Shown here piece by piece: positions 6,220-12,170 of a stretch of DNA of 12,170 nucleotides. Origin of the DNA: JAZGBC01 sp036444495 (GTDB lineage Bacteria; Pseudomonadota; Alphaproteobacteria; Kiloniellales; J153); the NCBI GenBank assembly GCA_036444495.1, contig JAZGBC010000217.1:1-12170 (forward strand). The letters run 5' to 3'. The position numbers were made by a program, and so were the translations under genes. The notes below the pieces were generated by a model. That model was given only the letters and a program-made list of their open reading frames with translations. It searched no databases and had not been told where the DNA came from. Every line of letters starts with the position of its first letter. Position 1 is the first letter of the stretch.

Positions 6220-6237
6220 ACAGACTCTCCGCTTCGG

Positions 6238-6945
6238 TCATCTGGCCCGCGCGCCCGCGCCGGTGAGGCGTGGCGCCACCAGGAGTTCGGGCCAGGCGCG
6301 CGAATCCCCGGACGCGAAGGTCAGATCGAGCGCCACGAGTTCGGGCAGGCCCCGGTCGCTGTCCCAATCGCCGTACCATTCCGCGTCGCCGCCCACGGCG
6401 TCCTGGTCCCGGGCCCCGTAATAGCGGAACGCCCCCTCCTCGATCCCCTCCAGCAGGACGCGGCGCCCACCCAGCAGCGGCTCGTCTTCGACATCGAAGC
6501 CCTCCTCGTCCGGCCGGTCGATACGCCAGGACAGCTCCAGGCGCCGCCCCTCCTCGCCATCGGTGAGCGCGATACGGAAGCGGTAGATGCCGCCCACGCC
6601 GATATGGGCCGGGACCAGCGAGGTAAAGCGAAGCTCGTGCTCCCCGCCGGAGAAAGCCGCCTCCGCTTCGCCGGCTTCGGCCGAGCGGGTGAGCCGTCCG
6701 GGCGGCATCGCCTGGACTATCTGGCGGCGCAGCAGCCCGCGCACGGCCTCGATCTCGCCCAGATGCTCGGCGCGCTCGCTGCCCGCTTCCCAGGCGCGGG
6801 TGCCGAAACGCAGTCCGCCGAACAGCACAACGGTCAGGAGACCCAGCAGGGTCAAGGCGATCAGCAGCTCGATCAGCGTGAAACCTCGGCTCGCGCGGCA
6901 GCGCGGCGGCGAAGACAAGCCCGGCCCGGGTGCGCGCGCCGTCAT
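6238..6945 (-). CDS. gspJ: T2SS minor pseudopilin GspJ
   Basis: A protein of 235 residues. A 21-residue leader ends in SRG, and cleavage before Phe22 would give FTLIELLIALTLLG, the N-methylated pseudopilin helix with Glu at mature position 5. The rest is a beta-rich globular part (RYYGARD, SWRIDRPDEEG, LPELVALDL) with the length and strand pattern of GspJ. GspJ is part of the H-I-J-K tip complex that primes the pseudopilus. Its ATG overlaps the gspI stop (ATGA), and the TGA at 6238-6240 faces the stop of the convergent receiver-PilZ gene 18 bp away. It is the last gene of the gspE-J run and no gspK follows. The leader is long and proline-rich for a pseudopilin, but no better internal start exists. 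Confidence 0.9.
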   Translation of the reverse strand: MTARAPGPGLSSPPRCRASRGFTLIELLIALTLLGLLTVVLFGGLRFGTRAWEAGSERAEHLGEIEAVRGLLRRQIVQAMPPGRLTRSAEAGEAEAAFSGGEHELRFTSLVPAHIGVGGIYRFRIALTDGEEGRRLELSWRIDRPDEEGFDVEDEPLLGGRRVLLEGIEEGAFRYYGARDQDAVGGDAEWYGDWDSDRGLPELVALDLTFASGDSRAWPELLVAPRLTGAGARAR

Positions 6946-7334
6946 TGCCTGGGCGCCAGGCGGAGGGAGCGCAAGGTGACCGCGCCGCCGCGCTCACCGC
7001 TGACCGTGACCTCGACCTCGAAGGGCTGAACGGGCGTGGCCTCAAGCTCCGCCGCTTCCCCGGACTCGTGCGCGCGGATAAGCGCGGTCCAGCGGTAGCC
7101 GTCGTCGAACTCGCCGGCCACCTCACCCGCCTCGAGGGGAATCACGCTGCCGATCTCCTCCAGCTTGGCGCGCGCGTGCGCCAGCGCCGCCGCGCTCGCC
7201 TCCGCGCTTCCCAGCCCGCGCAGGCCGGAGGAGAAGGCCTGCACCAGGGCAACCATGGCGACCGCCAGGATCGTGAAGGCGATCAGTATCTCGATCAGGG
7301 TGAAGCCCCGCGCCCGGCCCATCCTATGAGGCAT
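6942..7334 (-). CDS. gspI: T2SS minor pseudopilin GspI
   Basis: A protein of about 130 residues. The leader MPHRMGRARG is cut before FTLIEILIAFTILAVAMVALVQ, a pseudopilin helix with Glu at mature position 5. The short globular part (GYRWTALIRA, FEVEVTVSGERGG, LRSLRLAPRQ) fits GspI in size and gene order. GspI forms the core of the tip complex with GspJ. The start used is ATG 7334, which overlaps gspH by 11 bp and has GGA 9 nt upstream. An ATG at 7322, just after the gspH stop, would give a six-residue leader (MGRARG) more usual for GspI but lacks a well-spaced ribosome site. A further in-frame start at 7352 is less likely. The TGA overlaps the gspJ ATG. Confidence 0.88.
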   Translation of the reverse strand: MPHRMGRARGFTLIEILIAFTILAVAMVALVQAFSSGLRGLGSAEASAAALAHARAKLEEIGSVIPLEAGEVAGEFDDGYRWTALIRAHESGEAAELEATPVQPFEVEVTVSGERGGAVTLRSLRLAPRQ

Positions 7335-7779
7335 TGTCAAGGATCCGCACACGGCCGCTCAGCCAGTCCACCAGGATGAAGTACTTGCGTTCGCCGCGCG
7401 TCAGCGTCACGCGCCCGCCGGTCGAGGTGCCGTCGGGAAAGAAACGGATGCGCCCGGCGCTCTCGCCGATCCGTTCGGAGACCGCCGTAGTCAGCTCGAC
7501 GCCGAGGCCGCTATCCAATTGTGAAGAGCGGTCCGCCGCGGCCAGGCGATAGCTGCGCGCTTCCGTATCGACGATCACGCTGGTCTCCCGATTGCCGCGG
7601 ATGGCCAGGCCACGCGCCTCGCGAAAGACGGCGGCCACCTCGCGCGCGGCGGCCTTGAGCTCCATGCCGGGAACCAGGCGCTGAAAGGCGATGGGGGCCA
7701 GGGTCAGCAGGGCGCCCATGATAAGCAGCACGACCAGAAGTTCGATCAGGGTAAAGCCCCTGCGGCCTCGTGCGTTCAC
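7324..7779 (-). CDS. gspH: T2SS minor pseudopilin GspH
   Basis: A protein of 151 residues. The start is GTG at 7779, overlapping the gspG stop as GTGA and giving the leader MNARGRRG; cleavage is before FTLIELLVVLLIMGALL. The region after the helix (REVAAVFREARGLAIRGNRETSVIVD and GRIRFFPDGTSTGGRVTL) is the GspH globular domain pattern, including the conserved FFPDGTSTGG stretch. GspH links the tip complex to the GspG major pseudopilin body. The frame remains open upstream to about 8235, but that part is Arg/Gly-rich sequence read across gspG and would bury the prepilin leader, so it is excluded. The stop TAG overlaps the gspI start region. Confidence 0.92.
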   Translation of the reverse strand: MNARGRRGFTLIELLVVLLIMGALLTLAPIAFQRLVPGMELKAAAREVAAVFREARGLAIRGNRETSVIVDTEARSYRLAAADRSSQLDSGLGVELTTAVSERIGESAGRIRFFPDGTSTGGRVTLTRGERKYFILVDWLSGRVRILDNAS

Positions 7780-8213
7780 CAGCTCGTCAGGTCCTGGTTT
7801 TCCCCGTCGCCGCCTTCCTCGCCGTCGGCGCCGAGCGAATAGATGTCGTAAGCGCCGTGCTCGCCGGGAAAGCGGTAGATGTACGGCCGGCCCCAGGGAT
7901 CGTTCAGGGCGTTGGCCTTCTTCAGGTATGGTCCGTTCCACCTTTCCACCCCGGCGGGCCGTTCGACGAGGGCGTTCAGGCCCTCGTCCTCGCCCGGATA
8001 GCGGCCCACCTCCAGGCGGTAGAGATCGAGCACGCCCGAGAGGCGCTCGATCTGGATACCGGCCGAATCGGTCTTGGCGCCGCCCAGATACTTGATCACC
8101 TGGGGCGCGGCGAAGGCCGCGATCAGGCCGAGGATGACCAGCACGACCAGAAGCTCGACCAGCGTGAAACCGCGCTGTCCGCGGCGGCGGGTTCTGTTGC
8201 ATTTTTTCGGCAT
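7776..8213 (-). CDS. gspG: T2SS major pseudopilin GspG
   Basis: A protein of 145 residues that forms the pseudopilus shaft. The leader ends in RRRGQRG and cleavage before Phe16 gives FTLVELLVVLVILGLIAAF, with Glu at mature position 5. The GspG core is clear: RLSGVLDLYRLEVGRYPGEDEGL, then NALNDPWGRPYIYRFPG, and the C-terminal calcium-site loop (YDIYSLGADGEEGGDGENQD). The start at ATG 8213 gives a 15-residue leader. A GTG at 8267 overlapping the gspF stop (GTGA), or an ATG at 8240, would give leaders of 33 or 24 residues, which are unusually long, although the GTGA coupling makes 8267 a real alternative. The TGA overlaps the gspH start. Confidence 0.95.
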   Translation of the reverse strand: MPKKCNRTRRRGQRGFTLVELLVVLVILGLIAAFAAPQVIKYLGGAKTDSAGIQIERLSGVLDLYRLEVGRYPGEDEGLNALVERPAGVERWNGPYLKKANALNDPWGRPYIYRFPGEHGAYDIYSLGADGEEGGDGENQDLTSW

Positions 8214-8263
8214 CGGCACGGGGCAAACGTTGCACGTCATCGGCTTTGCAGGCAAGTACGGGC

Positions 8264-9484
8264 TCACAGCGGCAGATCGTAGCTGCTCAGGATCGCGGCC
8301 AGCATGGAACCGATGATGACCGCGATCAAGATGCCCAGCACGATGGTGACCAAGGGAACGAGAAGGGCGAGCAGGCGCTGGATGCTATGCTTGACCTCCT
8401 CGTCGTAGATGTCGGCGATGCGCAGCAACATGGTTTCGAGTTGCCCGGTCTCCTCGCCCACCTGGATGAGCTGAAGCGCCAGGCCGGGAAAGGCGCCGGT
8501 CTCCATAAGCGGATCGGCCAGGCGTTCGCCCTTGGCCAGACGGCCGCGCGCGCGGCCCACGGCCTCGGCAATGGCGCGATTGCCGAGGGTCTCCGTGGTC
8601 ATGGTCAGAGCGCTCAGCACGCTCACGCCGTTGGCCAGCAGCGTACCCAAGGTGCGGCTGAAGCGGGCGGCCTCCACTTTCATGATCAATTCGCCGGCAA
8701 GCGGCAGCCGCCAAAGCATGCGGTCCCAGCGCAGGCGCCCGGCCGGATCGCGGTTGTGCTGCCGGATACCAAGCGCCAGCGCCAGCAGGCCGAGGCCCAT
8801 GGCCCACCAATAGGCGGCGACAAAGTCCGAAGCCCCGATCACGATGCGCGTGGAAAGCGGCAGCGCCGCGCCCGCGTCCTCGAATAGCGGGCGGAACTCG
8901 GGGATCACCGCGGTCATGAGTACGACGAGCGACAGCACCGCCATGACCACGACCAGCGCCGGATACTGCAACCCGGAGCGAACCGTCTCGCGCAGGGCCT
9001 GGGCACGCTCCAGGCCTACGGCCAAGCGTTCCAACACGGTCTCCAGGGTGCCGCCGGCCTCGCCCGCGCGCACCATGCCGCAATAGAAGTTGGGAAAGGC
9101 GCCTGGATGCTGCTCCATGGCGTCGGCGAGCGTCGCCCCGCCGCGCACCTTTTCCTGCACCTCCTCGACCAGCGAGCGCATGGGGCCGGGCTGGGAGATC
9201 GCGGCCAGGACGGTCATGGCCCGGTCGAGCGGCAGGCCCGCCTGCAGGAGCGTGGCCATCTCGCGGGTAAAGAGCACCACGTCCTTGCGCGTGATGCGCC
9301 GCGAGCGCGACAGCCTGGGGAGTGACAGGCGGGTGGCGCTCCGCCCGGCGCTCGGCTCGGCCCGGATCGGCACATGGCCCTGGGCGTGCAGCCGGTCGAC
9401 AACCGCCTGGCGGCTGGCCGCCTCGATCTCGCCTTCGAGGACCTCGCCTTCCGGGCTGACGGCCTTGTAAAGGAAACGGGTCAT
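8264..9484 (-). CDS. gspF: T2SS inner-membrane platform protein GspF
   Basis: A protein of 406 residues, the usual GspF length. It opens with FLYKAVSPEGEVLEGEIEA, typical of GspF/PilC, and has two repeated cytoplasmic T2SSF domains (about 70-190 and 275-390), each with a TLLxxGVxxxxAL-type helix (ATLLQAGLPLDRAM and GTLLANGVSVLSAL). Membrane helices lie at about 175-195, 221-240 and 371-396. GspF sits at the centre of the platform and is thought to be worked by GspE to extract and polymerise pseudopilins. The ATG at 9484 lies 10 bp after the gspE stop, and the TGA overlaps a possible GTG start of gspG. Nothing appears missing. Confidence 0.95.
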   Translation of the reverse strand: MTRFLYKAVSPEGEVLEGEIEAASRQAVVDRLHAQGHVPIRAEPSAGRSATRLSLPRLSRSRRITRKDVVLFTREMATLLQAGLPLDRAMTVLAAISQPGPMRSLVEEVQEKVRGGATLADAMEQHPGAFPNFYCGMVRAGEAGGTLETVLERLAVGLERAQALRETVRSGLQYPALVVVMAVLSLVVLMTAVIPEFRPLFEDAGAALPLSTRIVIGASDFVAAYWWAMGLGLLALALGIRQHNRDPAGRLRWDRMLWRLPLAGELIMKVEAARFSRTLGTLLANGVSVLSALTMTTETLGNRAIAEAVGRARGRLAKGERLADPLMETGAFPGLALQLIQVGEETGQLETMLLRIADIYDEEVKHSIQRLLALLVPLVTIVLGILIAVIIGSMLAAILSSYDLPL

Positions 9485-9494
9485 GGGGCTCGTC

Positions 9495-11213
9495 TCAGGC
9501 GTCGCGCGTGACGCGCAGGACCTCTTCGACCGTGGTGAGACCGGCAAGCGCCTTCTGCATGCCGTCGTCGTACATGGTCTGCATGCCTTCGGCCACGGCG
9601 GCGCGGTGCAGCTCCATCACCTCGGCGCGGCGCAGGATCAGGCGGCGGATCTCATCGCTCACGACCAACACCTCGGACACGCTGCTGCGCCCGAAATAGC
9701 CGGTATCGTTGCATTCCCCGCAGCCGCGCGGCTGATAGAGAACAATGTCTTTATCCTGCGTGTAGCGGGAGAGACGGAGCTGTTCGACCAACTCTGGCAT
9801 GGCGCGCGCCTGGACCCGGCAGTGGGAACAGAGCGTGCGCACCAGGCGCTGGGCGGCCACGCCGTTCAATGTCGAGGTAAGCAGATACTCCTCGACGCCC
9901 ATGTCGAGCAGGCGCGCGATGGTGCCCGCCGCGTCGTTGGTGTGCAGGGTGGAGAGCACCAGATGACCGGTGAGCGCCGCCTGGATCGCGATCTCGGCGG
10001 TCTCCACGTCGCGGATCTCGCCGACCATGATGATGTCCGGGTCCTGGCGCAGGATGGAGCGCAGCACGTTGGCGAAGCTCAGGCCGATGCCCGGCTTGAT
10101 CTGGATCTGATTGATGCCGTCGAGCTGATACTCGATCGGGTCCTCGACCGTGAGGATCTTCTTGTCCGGGCTGTTGAGGCGCGTGAGCGAGGTATAGAGC
10201 GTGGTCGTCTTGCCGCTGCCCGTGGGGCCGGTGACCAGGACGATGCCGTGGGGCCGCTCCAGGATGCCCAGGTATGTCTTCAGGTTGTGCCCGGTCAGGC
10301 CGAGGGTCTGGAAATCCAGCTTCACCCCCTCGCGGTCGAGGATGCGCATGACCACGCCCTCGCCGTGCATGGTGGGGATGGTGGAGATGCGCAGGTCGAT
10401 GGGCGTGCCGCGCACCGCCAGCTTGATGCGGCCGTCCTGCGGCAGGCGGCGCTCGGCGATGTTCAATTTCGCCATGATCTTGACCCGGCTGACGATGGCC
10501 GCGCGGACGCGCCCGGGCGGAGAGTCGATCTCGCGCAGCACGCCGTCGATGCGGTAGCGCACGCGCAGCGACGTCTCGAAGGCCTCGATGTGGATGTCGG
10601 AGGCGCGCTGTTCCACCGCGCGGGTGATCAGCTGATTGACCAGACGGATGACCGGCGCCTCGCTGGCCAGGTCCTTGAGGCGCTCCACGTCCAGTTCCAG
10701 GCCCTCGTCGCCCGCCGCGCCGGCCTCCTCCACCAGGCGGCCCGTCTCCGCGCCCGGCGTGTAGAGGCGGTCGATCGCCGCTTCCAGCTCGGCCGGCACG
10801 GCGACCCGGGGCAGCAAGGCCCGGTCCGAGACCAGGCGCATGGCGTCCGCCGCGAATTCGTTCCGCGGGTCGGCCATGGCGACCACCAGGCCCTCGGGCT
10901 CCTCGGCCACGGGCAGGACCCGCGCCTCGCGCAGGAAGCGCGGGCTCAGCCTGTCCTCGTAAAGCGGTTTCTCGGGGAACTCGTTCGCTGCGATGAGCGG
11001 CAGGTCGAGCACCTCGGCCAGCGCCTCGGCCAGGTCGCGTTCGGAGACCAGGCCCAGCTTGGGCAGGAGCGCGCTCAGGGGCTCGCCGCTCTCGGCGCGG
11101 ATGCGCGCCGCGCGCTCCAGGCCGGCGCGATCGAGCTTGCCGCCCTCGATCAGGCGCTCGCCGAGCGCCTGCTCGTAGCTCTCCATATTGCCGCCGACCG
11201 GCTGCACGCTCAT
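9495..11213 (-). CDS. gspE: T2SS assembly ATPase GspE
   Basis: A protein of 572 residues. The start is ATG 11213, with GGGAG 5 nt upstream (11223-11219). The N-terminal part (about 12-75) resembles an MshEN-type double motif (LGERLIEGGKL, LLPKLGLVSERDLAEAL), but the Arg and Gln positions of the c-di-GMP consensus are not kept. A second N-terminal domain (about 85-150) precedes the RecA-like ATPase core: ASDIHIE near 205, Walker A GPTGSGKT (329-336), Asp box TVEDPIEYQ (about 355-363), Walker B with DIIMVGEIRD (about 393-402) and the His box TGHLVLSTLHTND (about 415-427). The tetracysteine zinc module CSHC...CGEC (462-465 and 498-501) is intact. GspE hydrolyses ATP on the cytoplasmic face, docked to GspL, to drive pseudopilus assembly. 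First gene of the gspE-J run. Confidence 0.97.
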   Translation of the reverse strand: MSVQPVGGNMESYEQALGERLIEGGKLDRAGLERAARIRAESGEPLSALLPKLGLVSERDLAEALAEVLDLPLIAANEFPEKPLYEDRLSPRFLREARVLPVAEEPEGLVVAMADPRNEFAADAMRLVSDRALLPRVAVPAELEAAIDRLYTPGAETGRLVEEAGAAGDEGLELDVERLKDLASEAPVIRLVNQLITRAVEQRASDIHIEAFETSLRVRYRIDGVLREIDSPPGRVRAAIVSRVKIMAKLNIAERRLPQDGRIKLAVRGTPIDLRISTIPTMHGEGVVMRILDREGVKLDFQTLGLTGHNLKTYLGILERPHGIVLVTGPTGSGKTTTLYTSLTRLNSPDKKILTVEDPIEYQLDGINQIQIKPGIGLSFANVLRSILRQDPDIIMVGEIRDVETAEIAIQAALTGHLVLSTLHTNDAAGTIARLLDMGVEEYLLTSTLNGVAAQRLVRTLCSHCRVQARAMPELVEQLRLSRYTQDKDIVLYQPRGCGECNDTGYFGRSSVSEVLVVSDEIRRLILRRAEVMELHRAAVAEGMQTMYDDGMQKALAGLTTVEEVLRVTRDA

Positions 11214-11306
11214 GGGCACTCCCGGGTCCGAGGATTGGGAATATTACCCGAAACCGCTTGCCATAGTGTTACAGCCTGAGGCCACCCAAGGAAAGCGCGG
11301 CCCCGG
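11214..11306 (-). promoter_or_regulatory. Candidate promoter and ribosome site of the gspE-J run
   Basis: This is the gap between the upstream terminator and gspE. On the minus strand a TAATAT (11246-11241) fits a sigma-70 type -10 element and would start transcription about 20 nt before the GGGAG ribosome site (11223-11219). The -35 region at 17-bp spacing shows no good match to TTGACA. The position after an intrinsic terminator and before the first gene makes a promoter here likely, but the exact hexamers are uncertain. Confidence 0.4.
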
Positions 11307-11344
11307 CCAAAGGAAAGGGCCACCCCGGGGTGACGGGGTGGCCC
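11307..11344 (-). terminator. Intrinsic terminator of the GDSG protease gene
   Basis: GGGCCACCCCG (11317-11327) and CGGGGTGGCCC (11334-11344) form a perfect 11-bp GC-rich stem with a 6-nt loop. On the minus strand the stem is followed by TTTCCTTT (11316-11309), a partial T-run. It begins 30 bp after the protease stop, so it ends that transcript and separates it from gspE. Confidence 0.85.
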
Positions 11345-11373
11345 TATTGTAACCGTTTGGAACGTGTCGCTAC

Positions 11374-12170
11374 TTAGAAGGCGCGGAATTCCCCAGTCAC
11401 AATGACCTGGACCTTGATCCCATCCAATTGATTGGGGATGGGGTGATCCACACTACGCTTCGCGCCCTTCGTATAAACCTGGATCACGGGCTCGCCCTCC
11501 TCATCGAAGCTAAGCCCGGTGCCGACCACGTCGGGATTGTCCATCAGGCTACCCCGATGCGCGTCGCGTGCCTCAGCCGCTATCTCCAGGCCGAAGGGCG
11601 CTTGGCCCGAGTTGAATCGGCCGTTGCCGCGACCGGGCGGCGGACCGCCGCTTTCGTCATCGGTCTCACCGCCACCGGCGGCGTTCGAAGTAGCCGTGCA
11701 GTCGACGCCCTCGCCCGTCTGACTGTCGAACGTATCAAAGCATCCGACCATCGAGGCGTTAAAGGCATCGAGCACGTGATCCATGCGGTTGGCGATGGCT
11801 ATGCCGTTCATCGTGCCGGCGAAGAGCAGGCCGACCGCCTGCGGCAGGCTGCCGCCGCTGGGCACCGAGACCATGACCGAGCCCGAATCGCCGGACTTAA
11901 TGAAAGCGCCCTTGTTGCCGGTGACTAGGATCTGGTCCCGGAAAAATCCGGAGCCACTGCCGTAGTTGACCGTGATCTGGGCGCCCACGGCGCCGATTGT
12001 CCCAGTGGTCAGGCCCGTCGTGCGGCCGCTTTTCTGGACTTGCATGCCGACCAAGTCCCCGAGTAAGAAGCCCACGCCATTGAAAATGGTCGTCCCCTCG
12101 AGCCCGCCAATGTCGAGAATCCGGCCGTCTACGTCCATCATGTTGGGATCGACCGCAGCGATGGCCGCAT
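11374..12170 (-). CDS. Trypsin-like GDSG serine protease, 5' truncated at the window edge
   Basis: The frame is open from the window edge to a TAA at 11374-11376. Residue numbers are counted from the Met at 12141, which is internal: AAIAAVDPN lies directly upstream in frame. GDSGS (84-88, Ser86 the likely nucleophile) and QVQKSGRTTGLTTGTIG (35-51) match the C-terminal half of trypsin-like peptidases of the poorly characterised type found next to VVGTG-containing domains. AVGLLFAGTMNGIAIAN (102-118) fits the strands after the nucleophile. Two cysteines (134 and 148) could form a disulfide, which suits export. A Gly/Pro-rich linker (about 155-181) leads to a C-terminal domain (about 200-255: VVGTGLSFDEEGEPVIQVYT, GIKVQVIVTGEFRAF). 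The catalytic His/Asp and any signal peptide are outside the window. Being a substrate of the adjacent T2SS is an inference from position. Confidence 0.75.
   Translation of the reverse strand, partial: AAIAAVDPNMMDVDGRILDIGGLEGTTIFNGVGFLLGDLVGMQVQKSGRTTGLTTGTIGAVGAQITVNYGSGSGFFRDQILVTGNKGAFIKSGDSGSVMVSVPSGGSLPQAVGLLFAGTMNGIAIANRMDHVLDAFNASMVGCFDTFDSQTGEGVDCTATSNAAGGGETDDESGGPPPGRGNGRFNSGQAPFGLEIAAEARDAHRGSLMDNPDVVGTGLSFDEEGEPVIQVYTKGAKRSVDHPIPNQLDGIKVQVIVTGEFRAF

Noticed and set aside
7780..8235. Upstream extension of the gspH frame across gspG
   Set aside because: It would place about 150 low-complexity residues before the prepilin cleavage site. The GTG overlapping the gspG stop is a proper start.
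11230..11275. Sigma-54 promoter in front of gspE
   Set aside because: A TGGCA on the minus strand suggests a -24 element, but no GC/TTGC -12 element lies at the required spacing.
9483..11279. Long open frame on the plus strand opposite gspE, about 598 codons
   Set aside because: It mirrors the full GspE gene, whose Walker, Asp, His and zinc motifs are certain. Its own composition is His/Asp/Arg/Ala-rich without motifs.

Overview
This is a GC-rich window, most likely from an alphaproteobacterium of the Rhodospirillales kind. The main clue is a response regulator whose receiver domain closely resembles that of CtrA; the taxonomic call is an inference. The window is dominated by one almost complete type II secretion system (T2SS) locus, nearly all on the minus strand.

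Layout from right to left, in the direction of transcription: a 5'-truncated trypsin-like GDSG serine protease (11374-12170) ends at a strong intrinsic terminator (about 11307-11344). After a short gap comes a tightly packed operon, gspE-gspF-gspG-gspH-gspI-gspJ (11213 down to 6238). It encodes the ATPase, the inner-membrane platform protein and four pseudopilins, with short gaps or small overlaps. The minus-strand run is then interrupted by a plus-strand gene (5542-6219) for a receiver-PilZ response regulator, which converges on gspJ with only 18 bp between the stop codons. A second minus-strand run follows: gspL-gspM-GspC/N-like gene (5278 down to 2983), with 4-bp and 1-bp overlaps. Then a 323-bp non-coding region rich in palindromes precedes gspD, the secretin (2659 down to 362). 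At the left edge is the 3' end of an M23 (LytM-like) peptidase gene on the plus strand. It is separated from the convergent gspD by a roughly 190-bp imperfect inverted repeat made of heptamer-like units.

Functionally, GspE would power assembly of a GspG pseudopilus primed by H, I and J, through the platform GspF-GspL-GspM. The HR-domain protein would connect this to the GspD pore in the outer membrane. GspD carries a lipobox, so it may be a self-piloting liposecretin. No gspK, prepilin peptidase (gspO) or pilotin gene is present. The place where gspK normally lies, between gspJ and gspL, holds the receiver-PilZ gene instead. That protein has intact phosphorylation residues and intact c-di-GMP-binding motifs, while GspE carries only a degenerate MshEN-like N-terminus. 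Together these suggest, but do not prove, that c-di-GMP and phosphorelay signals act on this secretion system through a separate protein.
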